Position numbers and translations under genes: made by a program
Source of the DNA: Acidobacteriota bacterium
GTDB lineage: Bacteria > Acidobacteriota > Vicinamibacteria > Vicinamibacterales > CAVVIG01
Assembly (NCBI GenBank): GCA_003222535.1
Contig: QHWJ01000237.1
Coordinates: 1 to 64,000 of the forward strand
Length of the DNA: 64,000 nt
Direction: 5' to 3'
The notes under the pieces: generated by a model
Told to the model about the DNA's origin: nothing
The model's input: only the letters and a program-made list of their open reading frames with translations
Databases searched by the model: none
In this document: one piece after another, positions 18,231-26,961 of the stretch
Layout: the number at the start of each line of letters is the position of its first letter
Numbering within the stretch: position 1 is the first letter of the stretch

Positions 18231-19070
18231 ATGGCGCTCGAAGAGTACAAACGCAAACGCGACTTCAGGAAGACGCCCGAGCCGGAAGGCACGGTCGCCG
18301 CGAAACAGGCGGAACGTGAACGCTTCTTCTGCGTGCAGAAGCATCTGGCGACCCACTTGCACTACGATTTCCGGCTCGAGCACAACGGCGTCCTGTTGTC
18401 GTGGGCCGTACCGAAGGGCCCGTCGCTCGACCCGACGGTCAAGCGGCTCGCAATGAAAGTTGAAGATCACCCGATCGAGTACGGCGAGTTCGAAGGCGTG
18501 ATCCCCGAGGGCTACGGCGCCGGGATCGTGATGCTCTGGGATCGCGGCACGTGGACGTCCGAGACAGGGGATGTCGACCGGGCGCTGACGAAGGGCGACC
18601 TGAAGCTCACGCTGAACGGCTACAAGCTGAAAGGCTCGTGGGTCCTGGTGCGGACCGGCGGGCGCTATGCCCGTGCGCGAGGCGGCGGCGATCGATCGTG
18701 GTTGCTGATCAAGCACCGCGACGACTGGGCGGGTGATCTCGACATCACCGAGTTCGCGCCGCGCAGCGTGAAGAGCGACGGCGACTTCGAGGACATCCTC
18801 GCGGAGGACAACCCCGCGATCTGGCACACGAACCGACCGGCCAAGGGCGGCGAGACCGGTACGATGTTCACCGGGATCATCGAGCGCGCGGCCGCATTGA
18901 AAGCCGCGCGCTCCACAAAGGACACAAAGGTTACAAAGGACACAAAGGTTACAAAGGACACAAAGGTTACCAAGGACACAAAGGTTGCGCGAGAATCAAA
19001 GAAAAAGGCCGTCCCCGCCAGCATGACGTCGAAGACCAAGAGCGGACGGAAACCACCAGGACAGAAGTAG
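18231..19070 (+). CDS. Stand-alone DNA ligase D 3'-phosphoesterase domain protein with repeat-derived basic tail
   Basis: RFFCVQKHLATHLHYDFRLEHNGVLLSWAVPKGPSLDPTVKRLAMKVEDHPIEYGEFEGVIPEGYGAGIVMLWDRGTW; tail TKDTKVTKDTKVTKDTKVTKDTKV. Confidence 0.92.
   Translation: MALEEYKRKRDFRKTPEPEGTVAAKQAERERFFCVQKHLATHLHYDFRLEHNGVLLSWAVPKGPSLDPTVKRLAMKVEDHPIEYGEFEGVIPEGYGAGIVMLWDRGTWTSETGDVDRALTKGDLKLTLNGYKLKGSWVLVRTGGRYARARGGGDRSWLLIKHRDDWAGDLDITEFAPRSVKSDGDFEDILAEDNPAIWHTNRPAKGGETGTMFTGIIERAAALKAARSTKDTKVTKDTKVTKDTKVTKDTKVARESKKKAVPASMTSKTKSGRKPPGQK
18914..18987 (+). repeat. Direct tandem array (ACAAAGGACACAAAGGTT)n within CDS
   Basis: cacaaaggacacaaaggttacaaaggacacaaaggttacaaaggacacaaaggttaccaaggacacaaaggtt; 18-bp period. 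Confidence 0.85.
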
Positions 19071-19076
19071 CTCTGC

Positions 19077-22070
19077 GTGCCCAGCGGGCTCTGCGTTGAT
19101 CGTCGTCTTCTCGGACTCGCCGCGTGTGCAGCTCTGACGCTCGCCCTCGGCGGCGCTCAGGACTTCTCGTCCACGCGCCAGATCGATCTCACGCTGACCG
19201 AAGGCACATCGATGTCGGCGGCCGCGTCGCCCGATCGCCAGTGGATTGCGATCGATCTCGTCGGCAGCCTGTGGATCCTGCCGATGCGTGGGGGCGAGGC
19301 GAAACGAATTTCGCCCGAGCTGCTCGAAGCGCGTCTGCCCACGTGGTCGCCGGACAGCCAGTCCATCGCCTTCCAGGGGTACGACGATGGGAGCTGGCAC
19401 GTCTATGTGATCCGGCGCGACGGCGGCGATGCCAGGCCGCTCACGCGAGGCGAGTTCGACGACCGCGAGCCCGCGTGGTCGCACGACGGCACGCGCATCG
19501 CCTTCTCGTCGGACCGGTTCGGCGGCATCACGACGATCTGGGAACTGACGGTCGCGACCGGAGAGCTGCGGCGCGTCAGCACCCGGGACGGCGCGATGCC
19601 GAGCTGGGCGCCGAACGACCGGGAGATCACGTTCGTGTCGCGCGACCGGGAGCGCGAGGGCCCGGCCGATCGGCGCGACAGCGCGCCGGGGCTGTGGGCC
19701 GTCAACACCGAGGGCCGTGAGCGGCTCGTGATGGACGGCAGGCGTGACGGCATGCCGGCAGCAGCGGCGTGGAATCCCGACGGCATAGAGGTCGCGTACA
19801 CGAGCGCCGGCGGTCATCTCGGCGTCAACGGACGCGCGCTGAGCGGCCGCGACGAGGACGTCTTTCCATTCCGGCCCCATTGGATCTCCCGGACCGAGGT
19901 CCTTTACACAGCCGACGGCCACATCAAGCACCGATCGCTCGTGCCCGGCGCCGCGGCCACCGTCATTCCGTTCTCCGCCAGCGTCTCGCTCCACCGCAGC
20001 ACCTTTCCGATCGCACACCGCGTGCTCGAACCGGCCGAGCCGCAGCGGCTCGCCGGCATCGTGAACCCCGTCGTCTCGCCGGACGGCCGCACCATCGCCT
20101 TTACGGCGATGGGCGATCTCTGGATGCTGCCGGTCGGGGGGGATGCAGTGCAGGTCACCAACGATCCAGCCGTCGAGCTCGACCCGGCATGGTCGCCGGA
20201 CGGGACGCGGCTCGCGTTCTCGAGCGATCGGGGCGGGCACATGGATCTCTGGCTCTACGACTTCCGGACGAACGTGATCACGCAGGTCACGCACGAACGC
20301 GCCGCGGTCTCGGGCGCGGCGTGGTCGCCGGACGGTTCGCACATCGCGTACCTCGGCGATCGACGCGACGTCCACTCGGTCCGTGTCTCACCCGGTGATT
20401 GCCTCGGCGGCGGCGACAGGAGCACGAGTGCCCGAGAGCTTGGCCGGCCGACGTGGGCGCCGGGCTGCAGATCGGTTGCGGTCGGCTCGTTGTTTCCGTA
20501 CTCGGATCGATACCGCGAGGGGCTGAATCAACTGCTCCTGTATTCGTTCGACTCCGGCTCCTGGTCCCAGTCCCTGATCTTTCCCCAACACTCGGCGGGC
20601 AATCGTCAAGACAACGGGCCGGTGTGGTCACCGAACGGCACCGAGATGGTGTTCGTCACCGAGGGCAGGCTCTGGTCGATCAACGTCGACCAGGGCGGCG
20701 GCGCGATCGGGCCGCCCAGACCGATTGCCGACGACCAGCCCGAGTCGCCCAGCTGGGAAGGCGACTCACGCCACATCGTTTATCAGACGCCGAATGGCCT
20801 GCGCCGCATCCTGGCCGACGGCAGCCTTCCCGATCCGATCGCGCTCGACCTCACCTGGAAAGCGGCCCCGACACCCGGCCGCATCGTGGTCCACGCCGGC
20901 CATGTGCTGGACGGAACGATGGATGCGCTCCGCGGCGAATCGGACATCGTGATCGAACACGGCGTCATTCGCAGCATCGAGGGTCATCGCGACGAGCTGC
21001 ACGCGGGCGCCGTCGTGGACGCGCCCGCCGAGACCGTGATCCCCGGCCTGATCGACATGCACGCGCATCTCGACGAAGGGTACGGCGGCAACTTCGGCCG
21101 CATCTGGCTGGCGTATGGGATTACCAGCCTGCGGATTCCCGGCGTCAACCCGCATGCCGGCCTCGAAGAGCGCGAGGCATTCGACGCGGGCCGGCGTCCC
21201 GGCCCGCGCGTGTTCCTCGCGGGCGATCCGCTCGACGGTGCTCGCGTCTTTTACCCCGGCGGCGTGTCCGTGACCTCAGACGCGCAGCTCGATCAGGAGC
21301 TGGATCGCGCATCGGCGCTCGGCGTCGATTTCTTCAAGACCGACGTCCGGCTGCCCGATCGCCTGCAGAAGCGCGTGGTCGAGTATGCGCATGCGCAGGG
21401 CAAGCCGGTCACGTCGCACGAGCTGTATCCCGCCGTGGCGTTCGGTATCGACGGCGTCGAGCACCTGCGCGATTCCAGCCGGCGCGGCTATTCGCCGACG
21501 CTGAGCGCGACGAACCACGCGTACAAAGATGTGATCGATCTCATCGCCAGGTCCGGGGTCACGCTGACGCCGACCCTCGGCATCCAGGGCGGATTCCAGG
21601 CCCGTGCCACCGGCGACAAGACGCTGCTGTTCGATCAGCGTCTCGGTTTGTTTCCGCTGCCCGTTGTCGCGACGCTGACCGATCTCGCCGCGGCGCGCCC
21701 GGACCCGTTGCGCGATCTGGCCGTGAAGCCGTACGAAGCGGCGCTGAAAGCCATCTTCGCGGCCGGCGGGAAGATCATCGCGGGCACCGACTCACCTGTG
21801 GTGCCGTACGGCCTCGGACTCCATGTGGAGCTCGAGGCATACGTGCACGCCGGCCTGACGCCGTTTCAGGCGCTCCAGACGGCCACGATCAACGCGGCGC
21901 AGGCGCTCGGGCTGGGCGACGCGCTCGGGACGATCGAGCCGGGCAAGATCGCGGACCTGACGTTCCTCGGCAGCGATCCGCTCCTCGACATTCGCAACAC
22001 GCGCGACGTGAAACGGGTGATGCGGGGCGGTCGGATCTTCGCGGTCAGCGAGCTTGTCACGAAGAAATGA
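19077..22070 (+). CDS. TolB-like (PD40) propeller plus amidohydrolase fusion, secreted
   Basis: Multiple WSPDG/FSSDR motifs; AETVIPGLIDMHAHLDEG..., NAAQALGLGDALGTIEPGKIADLTFLGSDPL. Confidence 0.9.
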   Translation: MPSGLCVDRRLLGLAACAALTLALGGAQDFSSTRQIDLTLTEGTSMSAAASPDRQWIAIDLVGSLWILPMRGGEAKRISPELLEARLPTWSPDSQSIAFQGYDDGSWHVYVIRRDGGDARPLTRGEFDDREPAWSHDGTRIAFSSDRFGGITTIWELTVATGELRRVSTRDGAMPSWAPNDREITFVSRDREREGPADRRDSAPGLWAVNTEGRERLVMDGRRDGMPAAAAWNPDGIEVAYTSAGGHLGVNGRALSGRDEDVFPFRPHWISRTEVLYTADGHIKHRSLVPGAAATVIPFSASVSLHRSTFPIAHRVLEPAEPQRLAGIVNPVVSPDGRTIAFTAMGDLWMLPVGGDAVQVTNDPAVELDPAWSPDGTRLAFSSDRGGHMDLWLYDFRTNVITQVTHERAAVSGAAWSPDGSHIAYLGDRRDVHSVRVSPGDCLGGGDRSTSARELGRPTWAPGCRSVAVGSLFPYSDRYREGLNQLLLYSFDSGSWSQSLIFPQHSAGNRQDNGPVWSPNGTEMVFVTEGRLWSINVDQGGGAIGPPRPIADDQPESPSWEGDSRHIVYQTPNGLRRILADGSLPDPIALDLTWKAAPTPGRIVVHAGHVLDGTMDALRGESDIVIEHGVIRSIEGHRDELHAGAVVDAPAETVIPGLIDMHAHLDEGYGGNFGRIWLAYGITSLRIPGVNPHAGLEEREAFDAGRRPGPRVFLAGDPLDGARVFYPGGVSVTSDAQLDQELDRASALGVDFFKTDVRLPDRLQKRVVEYAHAQGKPVTSHELYPAVAFGIDGVEHLRDSSRRGYSPTLSATNHAYKDVIDLIARSGVTLTPTLGIQGGFQARATGDKTLLFDQRLGLFPLPVVATLTDLAAARPDPLRDLAVKPYEAALKAIFAAGGKIIAGTDSPVVPYGLGLHVELEAYVHAGLTPFQALQTATINAAQALGLGDALGTIEPGKIADLTFLGSDPLLDIRNTRDVKRVMRGGRIFAVSELVTKK

Positions 22071-22097
22071 ACGGCTCCGCGGTCGCACGTACAGATC

Positions 22098-22194
22098 GCT
22101 CGTGGTGAGCTTGTCGAACCACGAGCAAACGGCTCATCATCCGACAGGCCTGTCCTGAGCGAGCGGCTCATCCTTCGACAAGCTCAGGATGAGC
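22098..22194. repeat. Palindromic repeats with GAGCTTGTCGA core and different, self-complementary arms
   Basis: GCTCGTGGT-GAGCTTGTCGA-ACCACGAGC (22098-22126) and GCTCATCCT-TCGACAAGCTC-AGGATGAGC (22166-22194). Confidence 0.8.
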
Positions 22195-22222
22195 GGTGTA
22201 TCGAAGCGTCACACCCGCCCCT

Positions 22223-23293
22223 TCAGCTCTCGCCCAGCAACCGCCTGGAGAGCACGCTCCAGACGGCGTACGCGAGCCGCTGGCGATCGTGCCTCGCGAT
22301 GTCGCTGGTCCAGAATTCTCCGCCCACCAGCTCGCAGTAATCCGGCAGCCGGCCCGGTGCGAGCGGCTCCTTGTGCTCCATCGCGTACCGGGCGAGCACC
22401 TGGAGCGACGGCCATTTCATGTTGGTGATGACGACGTCGACCTTGCGCCCCGAGGCCTCCTCGATGCGCGCCACCGCATCGGCCGCCGTGAAGCCGACCA
22501 TGCCGCGCCCTTCGGTCAGCAGATTGGCGATGAGAATGATCGGGCCTTTCATGGTCACCAGCGCCTCGGCGACGCCGCGGACGAGAAAAATCGGCATCAA
22601 GCTCGTGTAGAAGCTGCCGGGCCCGATGATGACGGCGTCGAACTCGCTGATCGCCGCCGCCACGGCCGGATAAATCGAGACCGGCGGCTCGAGCCAGATG
22701 CGCCGGACGAACTGCCCTGATGACTGCCCCGCATCGACCTCCACTTCGCCACGGGTCGCCGATCCGTCGCCGTATTCGGCGCAGACCGACGCCTGCTGCA
22801 CGCTGACCGGCCACACGCGGCCGCGGCAGCCGAGCAGCGCGCGCAGCCCGTCGATGGCGTCGAGGAAATCGCCGCTGTAGCGCTGCATCATCGACAGCAG
22901 CAGATTCCCGCCGGTATGCCCGCCGAGCCTTGCATGCTCGAGCGTGGGGAGCCGCGCGAGAAGCACGCGGCGGGCCTCTCGACCGTTGCGCGACAGCGCG
23001 AGCGCGCACTTGAGGACGTCGCCAGGCGGCAGCACGCCGAGCTCATCGCGCAGTTGCCCGGAGCTTCCGCCGCTGTCGAACATCGTGACGACTGCGTTCA
23101 GGTGCAGCCAGGGATTGTGCTTCAACCCACCCAGCAGACTCGGCAGTCCCGTACCGCCGCCGAAGCAGCCGACGTTCACCTGGCGCAGTCGCATCGGGTT
23201 CACATTGTAGTCCGTGGTCCAGTGACGAAGCGTCGCCTCAACCGCCGGGTCACGCGTCTGCGGGCGCACCGGCGAATCCTCATTACCAGGCAT
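22223..23293 (-). CDS. YvcK/CofD family gluconeogenesis factor-like protein
   Basis: GCFGGGTGLPSLLGGLK...TMFDSGGSSGQLRDELGVLPPGDVLKCALAL...GHTGGNLLL...IGPGSFYTSLMPIFLV. Confidence 0.92.
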   Translation of the reverse strand: MPGNEDSPVRPQTRDPAVEATLRHWTTDYNVNPMRLRQVNVGCFGGGTGLPSLLGGLKHNPWLHLNAVVTMFDSGGSSGQLRDELGVLPPGDVLKCALALSRNGREARRVLLARLPTLEHARLGGHTGGNLLLSMMQRYSGDFLDAIDGLRALLGCRGRVWPVSVQQASVCAEYGDGSATRGEVEVDAGQSSGQFVRRIWLEPPVSIYPAVAAAISEFDAVIIGPGSFYTSLMPIFLVRGVAEALVTMKGPIILIANLLTEGRGMVGFTAADAVARIEEASGRKVDVVITNMKWPSLQVLARYAMEHKEPLAPGRLPDYCELVGGEFWTSDIARHDRQRLAYAVWSVLSRRLLGES

Positions 23294-23298
23294 GCGTC

Positions 23299-23352
23299 GT
23301 AGGGCGACCCTTTCAGGGTCGCCGAAAGTGTAGGGCGACGCCTTCGCCCTAC
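23299..23352. repeat. Two REP-like hairpins (gtagggcgaccctttcagggtcgcc; gtagggcgacgccttcgccctac)
   Basis: Direct reading, palindromic; same family as 2098-2153. Confidence 0.8.
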
Positions 23353-23411
23353 ATTTTCATCCGCCCTAGTTCCCCGTGGTCAGGGGCGCACCTTCGATGT
23401 GAGACCGTACA

Positions 23412-24161
23412 ATGAGAGACATGATCATTCCCGACGCGGTGCACGCACTGGATCGTGAGCTCCGCGGAATCTTCGGTGCTCGCCTGCAATCGCTCAGCAT
23501 CTACGGCGGGCGTACGGACGCCGGGGCGCAGCCGCACGGCGCGTCCGCTGCGCACGGACACGACGGACCCCCGACGCAAACGCTCGCCGTCGTCGACTCG
23601 CTGACGCAGGACGACCTGCGGGGTTGCGCGAGGCACGTCGAGGCATGGCACGACGCCGGCCTGGCGACGCCGCTGCTCATCGCCGAGCGTGAGCTCGAGC
23701 GCTCGCTCGATGCCTTTCCGCTCGAGCTCGGGGCAATCCTCGCGGATCACGTCGTCGTCTCGGGCGGCAACCCGTTCGCGTCGCTCGCGGTCGATGCCGC
23801 CGACATGCGCCGTGCGTGTGAAGTGCAGGCGCGCAGCCATCTGCTGCATCTGCGCGAAGGGTTTCTGGAAACCCGCGGCCGCGCCGACGCGCTGGCCGTC
23901 CTGATCGTTCAGTCGGCCGGGGCCTTCGCCGCGCTGGTCTCGAGCATCGCACGGCTCGAAGGGCACACGAGCTCCGATGCCGCCGCAGCCGCGCGCCACG
24001 TGGAACGGATCCTCAATCTCCCCGGGGGCCCGGTCACCGAGGTGACCAAGCTCGTCGGCGTCCGCGAAATCGCGTCCGCCGACGCGGAGCGACTGTTCCC
24101 GTCCTATCTCGACGCGGTGGAACGGCTCGTGACCTACGTGGATGGATGGAGCTCACGTTGA
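23412..24161 (+). CDS. Hypothetical protein, possible nucleotidyltransferase-like fold
   Basis: 249 aa ORF, four bases apart in frame from the neighbouring TPM gene overlap; LQSLSIYGG..LAVVDSLTQDDL..TPLLIAERELERSLDAFPLEL. Confidence 0.65.
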   Translation: MRDMIIPDAVHALDRELRGIFGARLQSLSIYGGRTDAGAQPHGASAAHGHDGPPTQTLAVVDSLTQDDLRGCARHVEAWHDAGLATPLLIAERELERSLDAFPLELGAILADHVVVSGGNPFASLAVDAADMRRACEVQARSHLLHLREGFLETRGRADALAVLIVQSAGAFAALVSSIARLEGHTSSDAAAAARHVERILNLPGGPVTEVTKLVGVREIASADAERLFPSYLDAVERLVTYVDGWSSR

Positions 24162-25024
24162 GAAAAGCGCTTGTCATGGCTAATGGCTCAGGGCAAATGG
24201 CTAGCTCGTCCGGTAGCCATCGGCGATCAGCCATCAGCCATGTCTCGGCACTCGTCGTTGTGGCCCTCGTCTTTGCGCTCGCGCCCCTCCGTGCCGCGGA
24301 CCCGCTCCCCGAGCTCACTCAGCCAGTGAACGACTTCGCGAGGGTCATCGATCCTGAAAGCGCCCGGGAGATGGACCGCATGATTCGCGCGCTGCAGGCC
24401 GCGACCGGCGACGTCGTTGTCGTGGCGACAGTCCCGACGATCGAGCCGTTCGGTGACATCGTCGAGTACGCGGTCAAGCTGTTCGAGAACCACGGCCGCG
24501 GAATCGGGCAGAAAGGCAAGAACAACGGCGTGCTGACCGTGCTCGCGGTGAAGGAGCGGCGCGTCCGGGTCGAGGTCGGCTACGACCTCGAGCAGTGGAT
24601 CACCGATGGGTTCGCCGGCGAGACGAGCCGCGAGCACATGGCACCGGAGTTCAGAAACGGCCGCTACGGCGCGGGCCTGCGCGCCGGAACGGAGCGCATC
24701 ATCGGACGCATCGCGCAGGGAAGGAACGTCACCCTCGAAGGCGTGCGCGTGCCGCGCGAGACCACGGGCGATCGCGGCATGCCTGTACCGGTCTCGATCC
24801 CGTTCCTGATCTTCATCGCCATCCTGATCATCAGCCGCATCGGCGGCGGTGGGGGCCGGGGCCGGCGCTTCTGGGGCGGCGGAGGCTGGAGCGGATGGTC
24901 GAGCGGCGTGGGACCTTTCGGCGGCGGCTGGAGTGGCGGCGCGGGTGGAGGTGGAGGGTTCGGCGGCGGATTCGGCGGTTTTGGCGGCGGCCGGAGCGGC
25001 GGGGGCGGCGGCGCGAGTTGGTAG
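24146..25024 (+). CDS. TPM domain (DUF477) protein with Gly-rich C-terminus
   Basis: LTQPVNDFARVIDPESAREMDRMIRALQAATGDVVVVATVPTIEPFGDIVEYAVKLFENHGRGIGQKGKNNGVLTVLAVKERRVRVEVGYDLEQ..WITDGFAG. Confidence 0.88.
   Translation: MELTLRKALVMANGSGQMASSSGSHRRSAISHVSALVVVALVFALAPLRAADPLPELTQPVNDFARVIDPESAREMDRMIRALQAATGDVVVVATVPTIEPFGDIVEYAVKLFENHGRGIGQKGKNNGVLTVLAVKERRVRVEVGYDLEQWITDGFAGETSREHMAPEFRNGRYGAGLRAGTERIIGRIAQGRNVTLEGVRVPRETTGDRGMPVPVSIPFLIFIAILIISRIGGGGGRGRRFWGGGGWSGWSSGVGPFGGGWSGGAGGGGGFGGGFGGFGGGRSGGGGGASW
24174..24243. repeat. Inverted ATGGCT/AGCCAT micro-repeat inside the TPM gene signal-peptide region
   Basis: catggctaatggctcagggcaaatggctagc ... ggtagccatcggcgatcagccatcagccatg. Confidence 0.7.
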
Positions 25025-25033
25025 AATGACTGT

Positions 25034-25612
25034 ATGACGATGACGAGAAGAACGTTGCTGCGGATCGCCGTGGTCACGGCCGTCGCGATGCCGCTGACCG
25101 GCTGCTCCTACAACAGATTCGTCGGCCAGGAAGAGGCGATCAAAGCGCAGTGGGCGCAGGTCGAGAACCAGCTGCAGCGTCGAAACGACCTCATCCCGAA
25201 CCTCGTGGAAACCGTAAAGGGCTATGCGCTGCACGAGGAAAGCGTCTACAAGGACATCGCTGACGCCCGCTCGCAGTTGCTGAGCGCGAAGTCGCCCGAG
25301 GAGAGCATTGCCGCGGCGAATCGCCAGAGCTCCGCCCTTGGACGGCTGCTCGCCGTCGTCGAAAACTATCCGCAGCTCAAAGCCAACGAACAGTTCAACC
25401 GCTTGATGGACGAGCTGGCCGGCACGGAGAATCGCCTCGCCGTCGAGCGCATGCGCTACAACGAGCGTGTGCAGGAGTACAACACGTCGCGCCGCCAGTT
25501 CCCCGCCAACGTGACGGCGAAGTTGTTCGGCTTCAAGGAATACCCCTTCTTCCAGGCACCGGCCGAGGCGAAGCAGGTGCCCAAGGTCAACTTCGGCAGG
25601 CAGCCTTCGTAA
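25034..25612 (+). CDS. lemA: LemA family protein
   Basis: CSYNRFVGQEEAIKAQWAQVENQLQRRNDLIPNLVETVKGYALHEESVYKDIADARSQL. Confidence 0.93.
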   Translation: MTMTRRTLLRIAVVTAVAMPLTGCSYNRFVGQEEAIKAQWAQVENQLQRRNDLIPNLVETVKGYALHEESVYKDIADARSQLLSAKSPEESIAAANRQSSALGRLLAVVENYPQLKANEQFNRLMDELAGTENRLAVERMRYNERVQEYNTSRRQFPANVTAKLFGFKEYPFFQAPAEAKQVPKVNFGRQPS

Positions 25613-25622
25613 GACAGATCCC

Positions 25623-26552
25623 GTGAATCCTCAGATACCGCTGCCATGGGAACGGCTGCTCTGGAGCAGCCGTCCGTGGCGGCTTGCGCCGCGAATCGCC
25701 GGCGAGCGATATCTGCTGACCGACTTTCGTCTGTTGCGCGTCACCCGGCGCGGCGGAGAGGAGATCGCTCTCGACGACATGGGCGAGATCCAACGCATCG
25801 AGTCGCCGGTCGATCGCGCGCTCGGCACGTCGACGATCGTCGTTCATCCCCGCCGGCCGAGAGTGCACCCCGTCGTCCTCACCGGCGTCCGCCGTGGCGC
25901 CCAATTCGCGGCCCTGCTCGAGTTGCTCTCGCAGGATCCGCACGCCCCGCGTGACCGCGACGCCGTACGTTCGGCGCTCGCCTGGGAACCGCGGCACCCG
26001 GCCGTTGGTCGGCGTCAGGCGCTGGCCGGTTTCCTTGCCGTGCTGATCGCGATTCTCGCCGTCGCGATCGGCTTGCACGGAAACACGCCGGCGGTCACAT
26101 ACGCACCCGACGATGCGATTGCGCCGAACGGTGACAAGCGGAGCCAGGCCGAGATCGTGCGCTTCATGGAGGCCGAGGTGCTGCCGTGGGCGCGGACGAC
26201 GCTGGGCCGTCTCAAAGGCGGAGCCGATCGCGTGACGTGCGCCACGTGCCACGCCTCGCACGCCGAGACGCGGGGCTGGCGGATGCCGGGAGTGGCGGCG
26301 CTGCCGCAGCCCGACGTGAAGGATCGCGGCTGGGAGACGTACTCGAGCGCCATGGACGCGCAGATGCGGAACGCCATTTACGGGTACGTCGCCGAGTCGG
26401 AGAAGCAGGCGAAGGCCGCGTACATGCGGGAAGTCGTCATGCCGGGCATGGCGCGTATCCTTCATCGTCCGGCCTACGATTTCACGCGATCGTACGAATT
26501 CAATCGCTCACAAGGCGCGCTGGGCTGCTATCATTGCCACAGCGTCAAGTGA
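25623..26552 (+). CDS. PH-like domain + TM + two-CxxCH (diheme cytochrome c-like) hypothetical protein
   Basis: N-terminal GERYLLTDFRLLRVTRRGGEEIALDDMGEIQRIE; TM LAGFLAVLIAILAVAIGL; CATCH and CYHCH. Confidence 0.7.
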   Translation: MNPQIPLPWERLLWSSRPWRLAPRIAGERYLLTDFRLLRVTRRGGEEIALDDMGEIQRIESPVDRALGTSTIVVHPRRPRVHPVVLTGVRRGAQFAALLELLSQDPHAPRDRDAVRSALAWEPRHPAVGRRQALAGFLAVLIAILAVAIGLHGNTPAVTYAPDDAIAPNGDKRSQAEIVRFMEAEVLPWARTTLGRLKGGADRVTCATCHASHAETRGWRMPGVAALPQPDVKDRGWETYSSAMDAQMRNAIYGYVAESEKQAKAAYMREVVMPGMARILHRPAYDFTRSYEFNRSQGALGCYHCHSVK

Positions 26553-26947
26553 CTCGCGAGCATCAAACGTCAGCCGATGGTCCCGTCGCGGTCCCTGCCT
26601 CGGGCCTGCTGTGCGCCTGGAGCTCGCACGACTGGCGTGACGGCGTGCAGGTCGACGAGCTGCTCGCGCTCGATCGCCTGATCGTCCGGACCGAGAACAG
26701 CACATACGAAATCGTCCTGCTTTCGCCGACCGCCGCACATGTACTGGTTCGCGGCGGCGCCTACTTTCCAGTGTTCACTCCCGCCCGCCTGGCCGGCAGC
26801 TCGCTCGGCGGCAGCTTTCTGAAGCTGCGCAGCATCCATGTCGGCTTCCGAATGGAGCTCGGCACCGACAGCGGGTTCATCATCACCAGCTCCGTACGAA
26901 CGGTCGCCATCGCGCCTGCGGTCACCAATCCCAACGACATCATGTAA
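26549..26947 (+). CDS. Hypothetical protein, translationally coupled
   Basis: GTG start at 26549 overlaps the TGA of the preceding gene (GTGA); 132 aa in frame to 26947. Confidence 0.6.
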   Translation: MTREHQTSADGPVAVPASGLLCAWSSHDWRDGVQVDELLALDRLIVRTENSTYEIVLLSPTAAHVLVRGGAYFPVFTPARLAGSSLGGSFLKLRSIHVGFRMELGTDSGFIITSSVRTVAIAPAVTNPNDIM

Positions 26948-26961
26948 GGGCTCTCTGAGGG

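Noticed and set aside
24146-25612. Novel TPM-LemA system
   Set aside because: TPM and LemA genes are commonly adjacent in bacteria.
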